NCBI RefSeq assembly: GCF_027625995.1
Contig: NZ_CP115396.1
Location: 3,782,501-3,846,500, forward strand
Length of the DNA: 64,000 nt
From: Hymenobacter yonginensis
GTDB lineage: Bacteria; Bacteroidota; Bacteroidia; Cytophagales; Hymenobacteraceae
Reading direction: 5' to 3'
Part shown: one piece after another, positions 43,203 through 50,882 of the stretch
Layout: every line of letters begins with the position of its first letter
Position numbering within the stretch: the first letter of the stretch is position 1
Notes under the pieces: model-generated
Seen by the model: the letters and a program-made list of their open reading frames with translations, nothing else
Told to the model about the DNA's origin: nothing
Databases searched by the model: none
Position numbers and translations under genes: made by a program

Positions 43203-44348
43203 ATGCCCGGACTGTATCTCCACATCCCCTTCTGCAAGCAGGCCTGCCACTACTGCGACTTCCACTTCAGCACCAGCATGGCCCTGAAGAGCCGGCTCGT
43301 GGAGGCCATCACCCAGGAGCTGGCCTTGCGCGCCGACTACCTGGGCCCGCAGGCTACGCTGGACACCATCTACTTCGGTGGTGGCACGCCCTCGTTACTC
43401 ACCCAGGCCGAACTGAAACAGTTGTTCGACGCCATCCACCGGCATTTCCGGGTGGCCGCGGATGTGGAAATCACGCTAGAAGCCAACCCCGACGACCTGA
43501 CGCCGCAGAAGGTGCGGGAGCTGGCGGCCTCGCCCATCAACCGGCTCAGCATCGGACTGCAGAGCTTCCACGAGCCGCATTTGCGCCTGATGAACCGGGC
43601 GCACTCGGCCACGGAGTCGGGCGCGGCGGTGCGGCTGGCGCAGGACGCAGGCTTCGAGAATATTTCGGTGGATCTGATCTATGGGGTGCCCGCCGACAGC
43701 CACGCCATCTGGGAGCAGGACATGGCGGCGGCCTTCGCGCTGGGCGTGCCGCACCTCTCCTGCTACGCCCTCACCGTGGAGCCCGACACCGTGTTTGGCC
43801 GCCGCCAGCAGAAAGGCACGTTCCGCCCCCCGCCCGACGATTTCGTGGCCCGGCAGTTTGAGCTGCTACTCTCGGAAATGGCCCGCCACGGCTACCAGCA
43901 GTACGAAATCAGCAACTTCTGCCAGCCCGGCCGCGAGTCTAGGCACAACTCGGCGTACTGGCGCGGCGTGCCCTACCTGGGCCTGGGCCCGAGCGCCCAC
44001 TCCTTCAACGGCCACAGCCGCCAGTACACCCTCGCCAACAACCCGCAGTACGTGGCCGCCGTGCTGGAGCGGCAGGAGGTGCCCGCCACCATCGAAGTCC
44101 TCTCGCCGCTGGACCGCGCCAACGAGTACCTGATGACCAGTCTGCGCACCGCCTACGGCACCGACCTGTACCACCTGCGCGACACGCTCGGCGTGGATTT
44201 GCTGACCCAGCAGGCCGCCTACCTGCACGAGCTGCAGACCACCAACCTGGCCACCCTCGACGACGCCGGCACCCTGCGCCTCACCGACCAGGGCAAGCTC
44301 CTCGCCGACCACATCACCCTCACTCTGTTCCAGAGCCCGACGGAGTAA
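43203..44348 (+). CDS. hemW: Radical SAM heme chaperone HemW
   Basis: A 381-residue protein starting MPGLYLHIPFCKQACHYCDF; the SAM cluster cysteines are C11, C15 and C18. Further HemW blocks are IYFGGGTPSLL, TLEANPDDLT, RLSIGLQSF, YEISNFCQPG and SRHNSAYWRG. HemW delivers heme to respiratory proteins and is often misnamed coproporphyrinogen III oxidase; the HemN-specific features are missing. ATG 43203 is unambiguous. Its stop codon touches the start of a REPIN-like element. Confidence 0.94.
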   Translation: MPGLYLHIPFCKQACHYCDFHFSTSMALKSRLVEAITQELALRADYLGPQATLDTIYFGGGTPSLLTQAELKQLFDAIHRHFRVAADVEITLEANPDDLTPQKVRELAASPINRLSIGLQSFHEPHLRLMNRAHSATESGAAVRLAQDAGFENISVDLIYGVPADSHAIWEQDMAAAFALGVPHLSCYALTVEPDTVFGRRQQKGTFRPPPDDFVARQFELLLSEMARHGYQQYEISNFCQPGRESRHNSAYWRGVPYLGLGPSAHSFNGHSRQYTLANNPQYVAAVLERQEVPATIEVLSPLDRANEYLMTSLRTAYGTDLYHLRDTLGVDLLTQQAAYLHELQTTNLATLDDAGTLRLTDQGKLLADHITLTLFQSPTE

Positions 44349-44456
44349 CGCTAAGCTCCGGCTTGGCGAAGAGCGCAGCGAGTACGCGAAACCGCGCCAC
44401 TTGCGCCAACGCGTAGATACTCGCGTTGCTCGTCGCCAAACCGGAGCTTAGCGCTA
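44346..44456. repeat. REPIN-like element, GCTAAGCTCCGGCTTGGCGA family
   Basis: The left arm TAACGCTAAGCTCCGGCTTG is mirrored by AAACCGGAGCTTAGCGCTA at the right, with an inner pair GCGAGTACGCG / ACTCGCGTTGC. It begins at the hemW stop codon TAA (44346-44348). Confidence 0.85.
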
Positions 44457-44591
44457 CACGCATAGCCGGCGCAAAATTCTTACATTCCTACTACCCTAAC
44501 GCTCTGCGACTTCGCCACCGGCCGGATTCCGCTGGCTGTGCCCGCACAGCTTTGCTTCGGAGGATTCAAAAAATCCGCGTAATCTTCAAGT

Positions 44592-45098
44592 ATGAGAAGA
44601 CTGATTGATGCTTTGGCCGACGACACGGACTTTTTCATCGAACAGGTGCAGATTACGGCCATTGTGTTCGACAACTCCGATGACGTAACCATCTGGGCGA
44701 CTACCTTTTTTGACCAGGAACCGCACTTTTTTCACCTGGGCCTGCAGTTCCAGCAGCTCGACCTGCTGCTGCGCCTGGCCGCCGAGCGCGCCGACCGGCT
44801 GCAGGAAGACGTGGCCGACGCCTTGGCGACCGTCACGGAATGGCCCTGCCTGCTCGAATACACTTCTGAGGCTGAACCACCGGTGCCGCTGCCCAACGTG
44901 GCCCTCAAGCTCTCCTGCACCTATCCTGCCGACGGTCCTTTCGAAGACGATGAATCCGACGAGGACGACGGCGCCGACGACACGTTCAACATCAGCATCG
45001 ACCCCGACGCCGACGACGCGGATGCCGCAGAATACGAATCCAGCATGCCCCACAACATCTTCTACCTCGAAGACGTGTTTCTGCGGGTAGAGCCGTGA
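44592..45098 (+). CDS. Acidic hypothetical protein
   Basis: A 168-residue soluble protein. The first 110 residues look like a compact alpha/beta domain (DTDFFIEQVQITAIVFDNSD; LQFQQLDLLLRLAAERADRL). Residues about 115-150 are almost only Asp, Glu, Ala and Ser (DDESDEDDGADD), an acidic linker, followed by HNIFYLEDVFLRVEP. No family recognised. TAATCTTC lies 14 bases before the ATG, a weak -7 candidate. Confidence 0.7.
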   Translation: MRRLIDALADDTDFFIEQVQITAIVFDNSDDVTIWATTFFDQEPHFFHLGLQFQQLDLLLRLAAERADRLQEDVADALATVTEWPCLLEYTSEAEPPVPLPNVALKLSCTYPADGPFEDDESDEDDGADDTFNISIDPDADDADAAEYESSMPHNIFYLEDVFLRVEP

Positions 45099-45101
45099 GT
45101 A

Positions 45102-45230
45102 GTTGAATTGCTGGATGGCTGAATTGTTAAATGGCTTGATTACTAAATCGTTGTTCTTGTTAAGCAGTTGTACAGCTAGCCAGTTGACCATTCAACCATT
45201 TAACAATTCAACCATTAAGCCATTTAACCA
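45102..45230. repeat. Word-like inverted repeat (AATTGTTAAATGGCT)
   Basis: The left half repeats GAATTG, GGATGGC, GAATTGTTAAATGGC; the right half returns CCATTTAACAATTCAACC and GCCATTTAACC. Arms are low in GC. The element runs from the stop of the acidic protein to the ATG of the next hydrolase, so the downstream mRNA leader is made of it. Confidence 0.75.
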
Positions 45231-45914
45231 ATGTTCTACCTGATACCGGGTTTGGGGGCGGATGAGCGGGTTTTTCGGAACCTGCAGCCCTTGCTGCACG
45301 GCCCCACGCAGGTGCTGCAGTGGCTGCTGCCGGAGCCGGAGGAACTGCTGCCGCACTACGCGGCGCGCATGGCCGAGGCCATACCGGCCGGGCAGCCGTG
45401 TTTGCTAGTGGGCGTGTCGTTTGGCGGGGTGGTGGCGCTGGAAATCTGCCGGATCCGGCCGCTGGCGCGGGCCATCCTCATCAGTAGCGTGCCCGATGCC
45501 AGCTGCCTGCCGCCGCTGCTGCGCCTGATCCGGGGCAGCGGCGCCTACCGGCTGTTTCCGCCGCAGTGGCTGAAGCTATTTCCGCGGGCCGGCCAGTGGT
45601 ATTTTGGCGTTCGGAACGGTGAGGAATACCAGCTGTTTCACCAGATTCTGCAGGACATGGAGCCGCGCTACACGCGCTGGGCCATCCATCGGCTGCTGCA
45701 CTGGGACAGCACCAGCGCCGGCCGCAGCATCCAGATCCTGGGCACCCACGACCGGGTATTCCCGCCCGGCCCCACGCCCGTCGACTACCTTATCCCCGGC
45801 GGCGGCCACTTTATGGTCGTCAGCCACGCCCCCCAGATTGCCGAAATCCTAAACCAACTGGCAGCTGAGCTGCCCCTAGCACGTCATTCCGAGCAGCGCG
45901 AGGAATCCCGCTAG
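45231..45914 (+). CDS. Alpha/beta hydrolase with repeat-encoded C-terminus
   Basis: A 227-residue protein. The N-terminal FYLIPGLGADERVF and nucleophile elbow GVSFGG (Ser about 63) mark an alpha/beta hydrolase; the late motif LIPGGGHFMVVSHAP supplies His and LGTHDRVFPPGP the Asp. The substrate is unknown. The final eleven residues (ARHSEQREESR) are translated from the GTCATTCC dispersed repeat that begins at 45880, so the native C-terminus was probably altered by its insertion. Confidence 0.85.
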   Translation: MFYLIPGLGADERVFRNLQPLLHGPTQVLQWLLPEPEELLPHYAARMAEAIPAGQPCLLVGVSFGGVVALEICRIRPLARAILISSVPDASCLPPLLRLIRGSGAYRLFPPQWLKLFPRAGQWYFGVRNGEEYQLFHQILQDMEPRYTRWAIHRLLHWDSTSAGRSIQILGTHDRVFPPGPTPVDYLIPGGGHFMVVSHAPQIAEILNQLAAELPLARHSEQREESR

Positions 45915-46050
45915 CGTAGTATTGCCTTCACCGAACGCCTTGCCCCATCTGGTCATGCTAAGCTTGTCGAAGCATCTCTACCGCTTCGTTAGTCTAGTAC
46001 TGCAACGTCAGCACGCCAGATGCTTCGGCTGCGCCTCTGCATGACGTTCT
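45880..46050. repeat. GTCATGC-family repeat cluster overlapping a gene end
   Basis: It starts with CACGTCATTCCGAGCAGCGC inside the hydrolase gene. A second left-type arm (GGTCATGCTAAGCTTGTCGA with GCATCTCTACC) follows at about 45950, and the right arm ends CTCTGCATGACGTTCT at 46050. The unit looks like two nested insertions of the same family. Confidence 0.82.
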
Positions 46051-46090
46051 GCCACTCCACCCATCCACCACTCCACAAATCCACCGCTGC

Positions 46091-46861
46091 ATGCTTGCCA
46101 CTTACCCGCACCACGGCCGCGCCTACTCCTTCAACCCGGCCGCGCCGCTGGACATCTCCCTGCCGCTGGCGCCCGGCAAAAACCAGGTAAACTGCTTCTG
46201 GGCGGAACCGGTGCAGGTTGACGTGATTCGGGTGGGCGACTTTGTGGGCAGCGTAGCGCTGGGCGGCAGCACCAACTACCAGCGCGTGCACCTTACGCCC
46301 CACGGCAACGGCACCCACACTGAGTGCTACGGCCACATTTCGCCCGACCCACAAGCCACGCTCAACCGCTGCCTGCGCCGCTTCCTGTTTGTGGCCCGGC
46401 TGGTATCGGTGCAGCCCCGCCCGCAAGCCAACGGCGACGCGGTGGTATTACTGGAAGACGTGCGCCGCGAGCTGGAAGGCGGCCCAGATGCTACCGTTCC
46501 GCTGGAGGCGCTGGTGCTGCGCACCCTTCCCAACCACCGCGCCAAGCGCACCCGCCACTACTCCGGCACCAACCCCACCTACCTCGAGCCCGCCCTGGCC
46601 CACTACCTGGCCGAGCGCCACATCGAGCACCTGCTGCTGGATTTGCCCAGCGTCGACCGGGAGGAAGACGGCGGCCAGCTGCTGGCGCACCACGCCTTCT
46701 GGCAGTATCCGCATGCCACCCGCACCCACGCCACCATCACCGAGCTGATATTCGTGCCCGACGAGGTGGAAGACGGGCTGTTTCTGCTCAGCCTGCAGCC
46801 TACTAGCCTAGAGCTGGACGCCAGCCCCAGCAAGCCCGTGCTGTATGCGCTGGGCAGCTAA
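46091..46861 (+). CDS. Cyclase family (kynurenine formamidase-like) protein
   Basis: A 256-residue protein of the PF04199 metal-hydrolase fold. The metal motif reads HGNGTHTECYGH (71-82), where the usual HxGTHxDxPxH has Glu for Asp and no Pro. Other blocks are PLDISLPL near the start, YLAERHIEHLLLDLPSVD and GGQLLAHHAFW later. Kynurenine formamidase and isatin hydrolase belong here; the changed motif makes the exact activity unclear. ATG 46091 is chosen. A terminator follows. Confidence 0.8.
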   Translation: MLATYPHHGRAYSFNPAAPLDISLPLAPGKNQVNCFWAEPVQVDVIRVGDFVGSVALGGSTNYQRVHLTPHGNGTHTECYGHISPDPQATLNRCLRRFLFVARLVSVQPRPQANGDAVVLLEDVRRELEGGPDATVPLEALVLRTLPNHRAKRTRHYSGTNPTYLEPALAHYLAERHIEHLLLDLPSVDREEDGGQLLAHHAFWQYPHATRTHATITELIFVPDEVEDGLFLLSLQPTSLELDASPSKPVLYALGS

Positions 46862-46879
46862 TAGCACACCCCAACGCAC

Positions 46880-46910
46880 AAAGGGACGGCCCGTGAGAGC
46901 CGTCCCTTTT
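46880..46910. terminator. Bidirectional terminator
   Basis: AAAGGGACGGC and GCCGTCCCTTT form an 11-base stem with an 8-base loop, then TTGCTT. It lies between the convergent cyclase and rpmA genes. Confidence 0.88.
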
Positions 46911-46932
46911 GCTTGCGCTAGACTTATAGTTA

Positions 46933-47208
46933 CTACTCGGCGGTAGCTGCTTCAGCAACCGGAACTACCGATACGAACGAACGGTCTTTGCGGCCCTTGC
47001 GGAACTGCACCGTGCCGTCGATCATAGCGAACAGCGTGTGGTCCTTGCCGATACCCACGTTCTGGCCGGGGTGGTGCTTGGTGCCGCGCTGACGCACGAT
47101 GATGTTGCCGGAAATGATAGACTGACCACCGAAGATCTTCACGCCGAGGCGCTTGGATTCTGATTCGCGGCCGTTGTTGGAGCTACCTACGCCTTTCTTG
47201 TGTGCCAT
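46933..47208 (-). CDS. rpmA: 50S ribosomal protein bL27
   Basis: A 91-residue protein starting [20 protein letters not shown]. The N-terminal tail that reaches the peptidyl-transferase centre is present without a cleavable leader. Blocks GVKIFGGQ and [21 protein letters not shown] are family-typical. It follows rplU in the standard rplU-rpmA order. Confidence 0.98.
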   Translation of the reverse strand: MAHKKGVGSSNNGRESESKRLGVKIFGGQSIISGNIIVRQRGTKHHPGQNVGIGKDHTLFAMIDGTVQFRKGRKDRSFVSVVPVAEAATAE

Positions 47209-47212
47209 GGTA

Positions 47213-47312
47213 TTTAGTGCTTAGTGCTTGGTTGTTAGTGCTTGGGAATTGTTGGGCCGAAACCGCTCAGTTGAACCAACCAAGCCTCAGGCACCAACAA
47301 CGAGGCACTAAA
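47213..47312. repeat. Word-like inverted repeat (TTTAGTGCTTAGTGCTTGG)
   Basis: The left part repeats TTAGTGCTTGG and TTGTTAGTGCTTGG; the right part gives CCAACCAAGCC, GCACCAACAAC and GAGGCACTAAAT in reverse complement. It fills the whole spacer between rplU and rpmA and would fold in their shared mRNA. Confidence 0.72.
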
Positions 47313-47618
47313 TTAACCGATGCTGTTGATCATTACTTTGGTGAACTGCTGACGGTGACCGTTCAGCTTCTTGTAGCCCTTGCGGCGCTTCTTCTTGAAC
47401 ACCAGCACCTTGTCGCCCTTTACGTGCGCCAGAATGGTACCAGTTACGGCTACGTCCAGCAGCGGCGAGCCGATGGTGATGGTTCCGTCGTTATCGGTGA
47501 GCATGGCTTTGCCCAGCTCCACACTGTCGCCGACGTTGCCAGCCAAACGGTGGGCGTATACAAATTTATTGGCTTCGACCTTAGTCTGCTTCCCGGCTAT
47601 GTTGACAATTGCGTACAT
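47313..47618 (-). CDS. rplU: 50S ribosomal protein bL21
   Basis: A 101-residue protein, MYAIVNIAGKQTKVEANKFV at the start and KVLVFKKKRRKGYKKLNGHR near the end (23S rRNA contact region). Length and sequence are standard. It is the first gene of rplU-rpmA and has a recognisable promoter upstream. Confidence 0.98.
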   Translation of the reverse strand: MYAIVNIAGKQTKVEANKFVYAHRLAGNVGDSVELGKAMLTDNDGTITIGSPLLDVAVTGTILAHVKGDKVLVFKKKRRKGYKKLNGHRQQFTKVMINSIG

Positions 47619-47650
47619 CGGCGTCTTCGCGGTTTCTGAAAAATGGAAGG

Positions 47651-47682
47651 CAAAAGTAGAAGTATCATTTTACAAATCCAAA
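47651..47682 (-). promoter_or_regulatory. Bacteroidota-type promoter of rplU-rpmA
   Basis: On the minus strand TTTG (47682-47679) is followed after exactly 20 bases by TACTTTTG (47658-47651), matching the -33 TTTG / -7 TAnnTTTG consensus. It ends 32 bases before the rplU ATG. Confidence 0.82.
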
Positions 47683-47773
47683 CCCTAACTCATTAAACAT
47701 CATTACTCCACCACGCAGGCGGCCTGCAGCCAGGTGTCAAGGAACGCGCCAGCGGGTACGCGAATAGCTTTTT

Positions 47774-47816
47774 TGTGGAAAACCACGATTGTCCACACGC
47801 AAAATGTGGAAAACTT
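47774..47816. promoter_or_regulatory. Cluster of TGTGGAAAA / TTGTCCACA boxes upstream of nrdB
   Basis: Three related 9-base words occur within 43 bases: TGTGGAAAA at 47774 and 47806, and TTGTCCACA at 47789. Each differs by one base from the DnaA box TTATCCACA or its complement. The 13-mer ATGTGGAAAACTT (47804-47816) recurs exactly upstream of nrdA at 52823. These are candidate operators shared by the two ribonucleotide reductase genes. Confidence 0.55.
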
Positions 47817-47950
47817 TTCCTGTTTCCAGGATTTTCCGCCGTTTTCCGCTTCTTTTCGGGAATATAGTGCCCCTAAAGTGCTTATGCGGCAACGAAAATT
47901 TAACACACAAAAAATGCCGCTGCCGTGCCGGGCAACCCGGGCGAGGAGGG

Positions 47951-47958
47951 TATATTTG
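47951..47958 (+). promoter_or_regulatory. -7 element TATATTTG upstream of nrdB
   Basis: TATATTTG matches TAnnTTTG. It would give a leader of about 125 bases before the nrdB ATG at 48089. No -33 TTTG is seen at the usual spacing. Confidence 0.5.
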
Positions 47959-48088
47959 GTGCCGGAGCCGGCCGCCGGCCAGCTCTGCCCGCCCGGAACA
48001 TTCTGCTTCCGCTGCTGGTTTCTGGCCTCCCGGGCGTATCCCGCCGGTGGGGCGCGCCAAGATCCTTTCACCCGTATTGCTTTCAGTT

Positions 48089-49051
48089 ATGGAACCGCTG
48101 CTTACCGAGAATCCCAACCGATTCGTCCTCTTCCCCATCCAGCACAACGATGTGTGGCAGATGTATAAGAAGGCGGAAGCCTCGTTCTGGACGGCCGAGG
48201 AAATTGACCTCTCGCAGGACCAGAAAGACTGGGAAGCCCTCAGCGACAACGAGCGGCACTTCATCAGCCACGTGCTGGCCTTCTTCGCGGCCTCCGACGG
48301 CATCGTGAACGAAAACTTGGCCGTGAACTTCATGCAGGAGGTGCAGATGGCCGAGGCCCGCTGCTTCTACGGCTTCCAGGTGATGATGGAAAACATCCAC
48401 TCCGAAACCTACTCGCTGCTGATCGACACCTACATCAAAGACCCCAAGCAGAAAGACTACCTCTTCAACGCCCTGGAAACGGTGCCGTGCGTGAAGAAGA
48501 AGGGCGACTGGGCCATCAAGTGGATCAACTCCGAGAACTTCACCGAGCGTCTCATTGCCTTCGCGGCCGTGGAAGGCATCTTCTTCTCGGGCTCGTTCTG
48601 CAGCATTTTCTGGCTGAAGAAGCGCGGCCTGATGCCCGGCCTCACGTTCTCCAACGAGCTGATTTCGCGCGACGAAGGCCTGCACTGCGACTTCGCATGC
48701 CTGCTCTACAAAGACCACCTGCAGAACAAGCTGCCCGAAGCCCGCGTGCACGAAATCATCAAGGATGCCGTGCAGATTGAGCAGGAGTTTGTAACCGACG
48801 CGCTGCCCGTGAACCTGATTGGCATGAACGCTAAGAGCATGAGCCAGTACATCGAGTTCGTGGCCGACCGCCTGCTGGAGTCGCTGGGCTACAGCAAGGT
48901 GTATGGCGCCTCCAACCCTTTCGACTTCATGGAGATGATTTCGCTGCAGGGCAAAACCAACTTCTTTGAGAAGCGCGTGGCCGAGTACCAGAAGGCCGGC
49001 GTGATGAGTGAGCGGACCGAAAACGCCTTCTCGCTGGACGAGGACTTTTAA
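48089..49051 (+). CDS. nrdB: Class Ia ribonucleotide reductase small subunit NrdB (eukaryote-like R2)
   Basis: A 320-residue protein closely resembling eukaryotic R2 ([39 protein letters not shown]). Di-iron ligands read D70, E101, H104, E162, E196 and H199, and the radical tyrosine is Y108 (HSETYSLL). The C-terminus NAFSLDEDF is the R1-binding tail. ATG 48089 ([12 protein letters not shown]) is chosen; the open frame upstream is 100 codons of non-coding leader. The large subunit gene lies 4 kb downstream, separated by two T9SS cargo genes. Confidence 0.96.
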   Translation: MEPLLTENPNRFVLFPIQHNDVWQMYKKAEASFWTAEEIDLSQDQKDWEALSDNERHFISHVLAFFAASDGIVNENLAVNFMQEVQMAEARCFYGFQVMMENIHSETYSLLIDTYIKDPKQKDYLFNALETVPCVKKKGDWAIKWINSENFTERLIAFAAVEGIFFSGSFCSIFWLKKRGLMPGLTFSNELISRDEGLHCDFACLLYKDHLQNKLPEARVHEIIKDAVQIEQEFVTDALPVNLIGMNAKSMSQYIEFVADRLLESLGYSKVYGASNPFDFMEMISLQGKTNFFEKRVAEYQKAGVMSERTENAFSLDEDF

Positions 49052-49070
49052 GCTCTCTTCCTTCTCAGGA

Positions 49071-49157
49071 AGGCCCCAACAGAACAGCGCCCCTCCCAAC
49101 CGGCCCGCAGCTACTTGCTGCAAAGCCGCTGGGAGGGGCGCTGTTCTGTTGGGGCCT
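49071..49157. terminator. 28-base perfect inverted repeat, bidirectional terminator
   Basis: AGGCCCCAACAGAACAGCGC then CCCTCCCA (49071-49098) is mirrored exactly at 49130-49157 around a 31-base loop. It lies between convergent nrdB and the phosphoesterase gene. No long T run follows, so it may instead be a processing or repeat element. Confidence 0.75.
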
Positions 49158-49168
49158 GATGGCCGTTG

Positions 49169-50296
49169 CTACAAGGCTACCACCCGGGTGGTCTGCGAGA
49201 AGTTGCTGCCGAGCAGTTGCACGTAGTAGAGGCCCGCCGGCAGTGCGTCGCGGGTCCAGGGCAGCCGGTGGATGCCGGCGCGCACCGACGCCTTCTGCAG
49301 CACCGCAACCTGCTGCCCCAGGGCATTCAGCAGGCGTAGCTCCACTGCGCCGGCAGTCGGCAGAAAGTATTCTATCGTGGCGGATTGCTGCACCGGGTTG
49401 GGCGCTACCGGGTACAGCATGGGCTGGGTGCCCGGCACATAGTGCAGCACGTGCGTATCGACCAGCACACGGTTGCGGGTGTAGAACTGCAGCGTCAGGC
49501 TGTCGGGGGTGGCGCTGAGCAGCATGGCGCCGTAGTTGCCGGTGTAGGTGAACTGGCTTTGCGGCACCCGCTGCGGACGAACAGGGTAGAGACTGCGCCC
49601 GCCCAGCCCGTTCACGAAGTAGGCCAGCCCGTCCACGTCCAGCCGCTCGTAGTGGTGGTCGTGGCCGGCCAGCACCATCGAGGCACCCCACTCCCGAAAC
49701 GGCCACTGCAGCGCGGGTGTGTTGCCGTGGTAGCCCGACGAATAGGGCGCGTGGTGCAGATACACCACCTTCCAGCGCGACCGGGAGGCCGCCAGCCGCG
49801 CCTTCAGCCACTGCGCCTGCACCGAGGTGGCCCCGATGCCGTCGGGCTCGGCCGGGTCGCTGTTGAGGGCAAACAGGTGCACGTCGCCGCGCACGAAGTC
49901 GTAGTAGCGGCCGTTGCCGGGCAGCGTGAAATAGTCGCGGTAGGCCTCACCGTTGCGGGTGTAGTAGTCGTGGTTGCCGAGCGAGGGGAAGAACCGGTTG
50001 GTGGACGCCCGCGGCCCGTAGCGGCCCTTGTAGTTGCCGATGTAGGTGTGGTAGTACTGGCCGATGTTCTGGTCGATGGTGGTGGAGTCGCCCAGGTCGT
50101 AGTTGTTGTCGCCGAGGGTGATGATGAACTCCGGATTCCAGCTTTTCACCAGCTGCGACACGTCGCGCTCGGGCGTACCGGCAAAGCCATAGTCGCCGAT
50201 GGCGGCGAAGCGCTGGGCCGAGGCCTCCGTGGAAAATGCAAACAGGCCATAAAGCCAGGCGGCACAGCATAGTGTGTGGCAATAAAAAGACTTCAT
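49169..50296 (-). CDS. Secreted metallophosphoesterase with T9SS sorting domain
   Basis: A 375-residue protein. The signal peptide (to about 28, STEASAQ) is followed by a calcineurin-like domain with AIGDYG, LGDNNYDLG, LGNHDYY, YLHHAPYSSG and AGHDHHYER, the complete set of metal-binding motifs of purple-acid-phosphatase-type enzymes. Residues about 295-375 are a T9SS type A C-terminal domain (MLYPVAPNPVQQSATIEYF, then LPAGLYYVQLL). It should be exported and attached to the cell surface or released. ATG 50296 is preferred to a codon nine residues upstream. Confidence 0.9.
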   Translation of the reverse strand: MKSFYCHTLCCAAWLYGLFAFSTEASAQRFAAIGDYGFAGTPERDVSQLVKSWNPEFIITLGDNNYDLGDSTTIDQNIGQYYHTYIGNYKGRYGPRASTNRFFPSLGNHDYYTRNGEAYRDYFTLPGNGRYYDFVRGDVHLFALNSDPAEPDGIGATSVQAQWLKARLAASRSRWKVVYLHHAPYSSGYHGNTPALQWPFREWGASMVLAGHDHHYERLDVDGLAYFVNGLGGRSLYPVRPQRVPQSQFTYTGNYGAMLLSATPDSLTLQFYTRNRVLVDTHVLHYVPGTQPMLYPVAPNPVQQSATIEYFLPTAGAVELRLLNALGQQVAVLQKASVRAGIHRLPWTRDALPAGLYYVQLLGSNFSQTTRVVAL

Positions 50297-50398
50297 TAGG
50301 ACTGGCCTCACAACAAATAGCATTGGACAAAGAACATTATTCCATCTTACTCTAGAGTGGCGTTTTTGTTCTTATTTCGCAGCCTGATTTATAAAATA

Positions 50399-50424
50399 CT
50401 ACGCACTTCGGCGTAGCTTTTTTA
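50399..50424 (+). terminator. Orphan intrinsic terminator in the 50297-50882 gap
   Basis: CTACGC-ACTTCG-GCGTAG followed by CTTTTTTA is a textbook plus-strand terminator, but no plus-strand gene ends nearby (the nearest is nrdB, 1.3 kb upstream with its own stem-loop). It may end an antisense or small RNA, or attenuate a long cotH leader. The rest of this 586-base gap shows no coding frame, repeat or box I can support. Confidence 0.65.
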
Positions 50425-50882
50425 TTCTACCTCCCTGCTTCTATTCTGCTGGTACAGCAATAGTAGTTGCGTGATTTACGCAGCTTCAATCTACCCCGGT
50501 TTTCCTTCTATTTCCCTGTCTTCTTTCTATTCTTTTCAATCTATCCCGTGATGGTTATTTATTCTGCTACTGCGCCGGTATCCGGGCAGTTCAGCTCCTG
50601 CTTTTTCCGGCCCACGCTCTATCGGCCTGCACACTCCGGCCTGCTTCCGGCACCGTTGCCCGGTGCGGCTTCCCAGCTACCTGCGCTTTCCCCAATCGGC
50701 CGCTGACGCCTTAGCGGGCCGTTTTGCTGCGGCTGCCGGCCCCGTAGTTGCCGTGGTTTGGCGGCCTGCAGCTACGTGTAGCCCACTGCTTGCGCAGGAC
50801 CATGCAAACACATCAGGCGTCGGCAGATCATTCCATTTAGCCAGAAATATTTTTTTCTACTGTTTCCCTTACTACCTACTCC

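Noticed and set aside
43203-44348. Coproporphyrinogen III dehydrogenase HemN
   Set aside because: The CxxxCxxC motif starts at residue 11 and the HemN-specific additional Cys and N-terminal region are missing; this is HemW.
47765-47830. Replication origin
   Set aside because: Three DnaA-box-like words are too few; there is no AT-rich unwinding element next to them and no dnaA/dnaN neighbourhood.
47703-48071. Minus-strand frame upstream of nrdB
   Set aside because: It reads through the nrdB leader and shows no protein-like pattern.
47789-48088. 100-codon N-terminal extension of NrdB
   Set aside because: It covers promoter and operator-like sequence, is Arg/Cys/Pro-rich and unlike any R2; the family start is at 48089.
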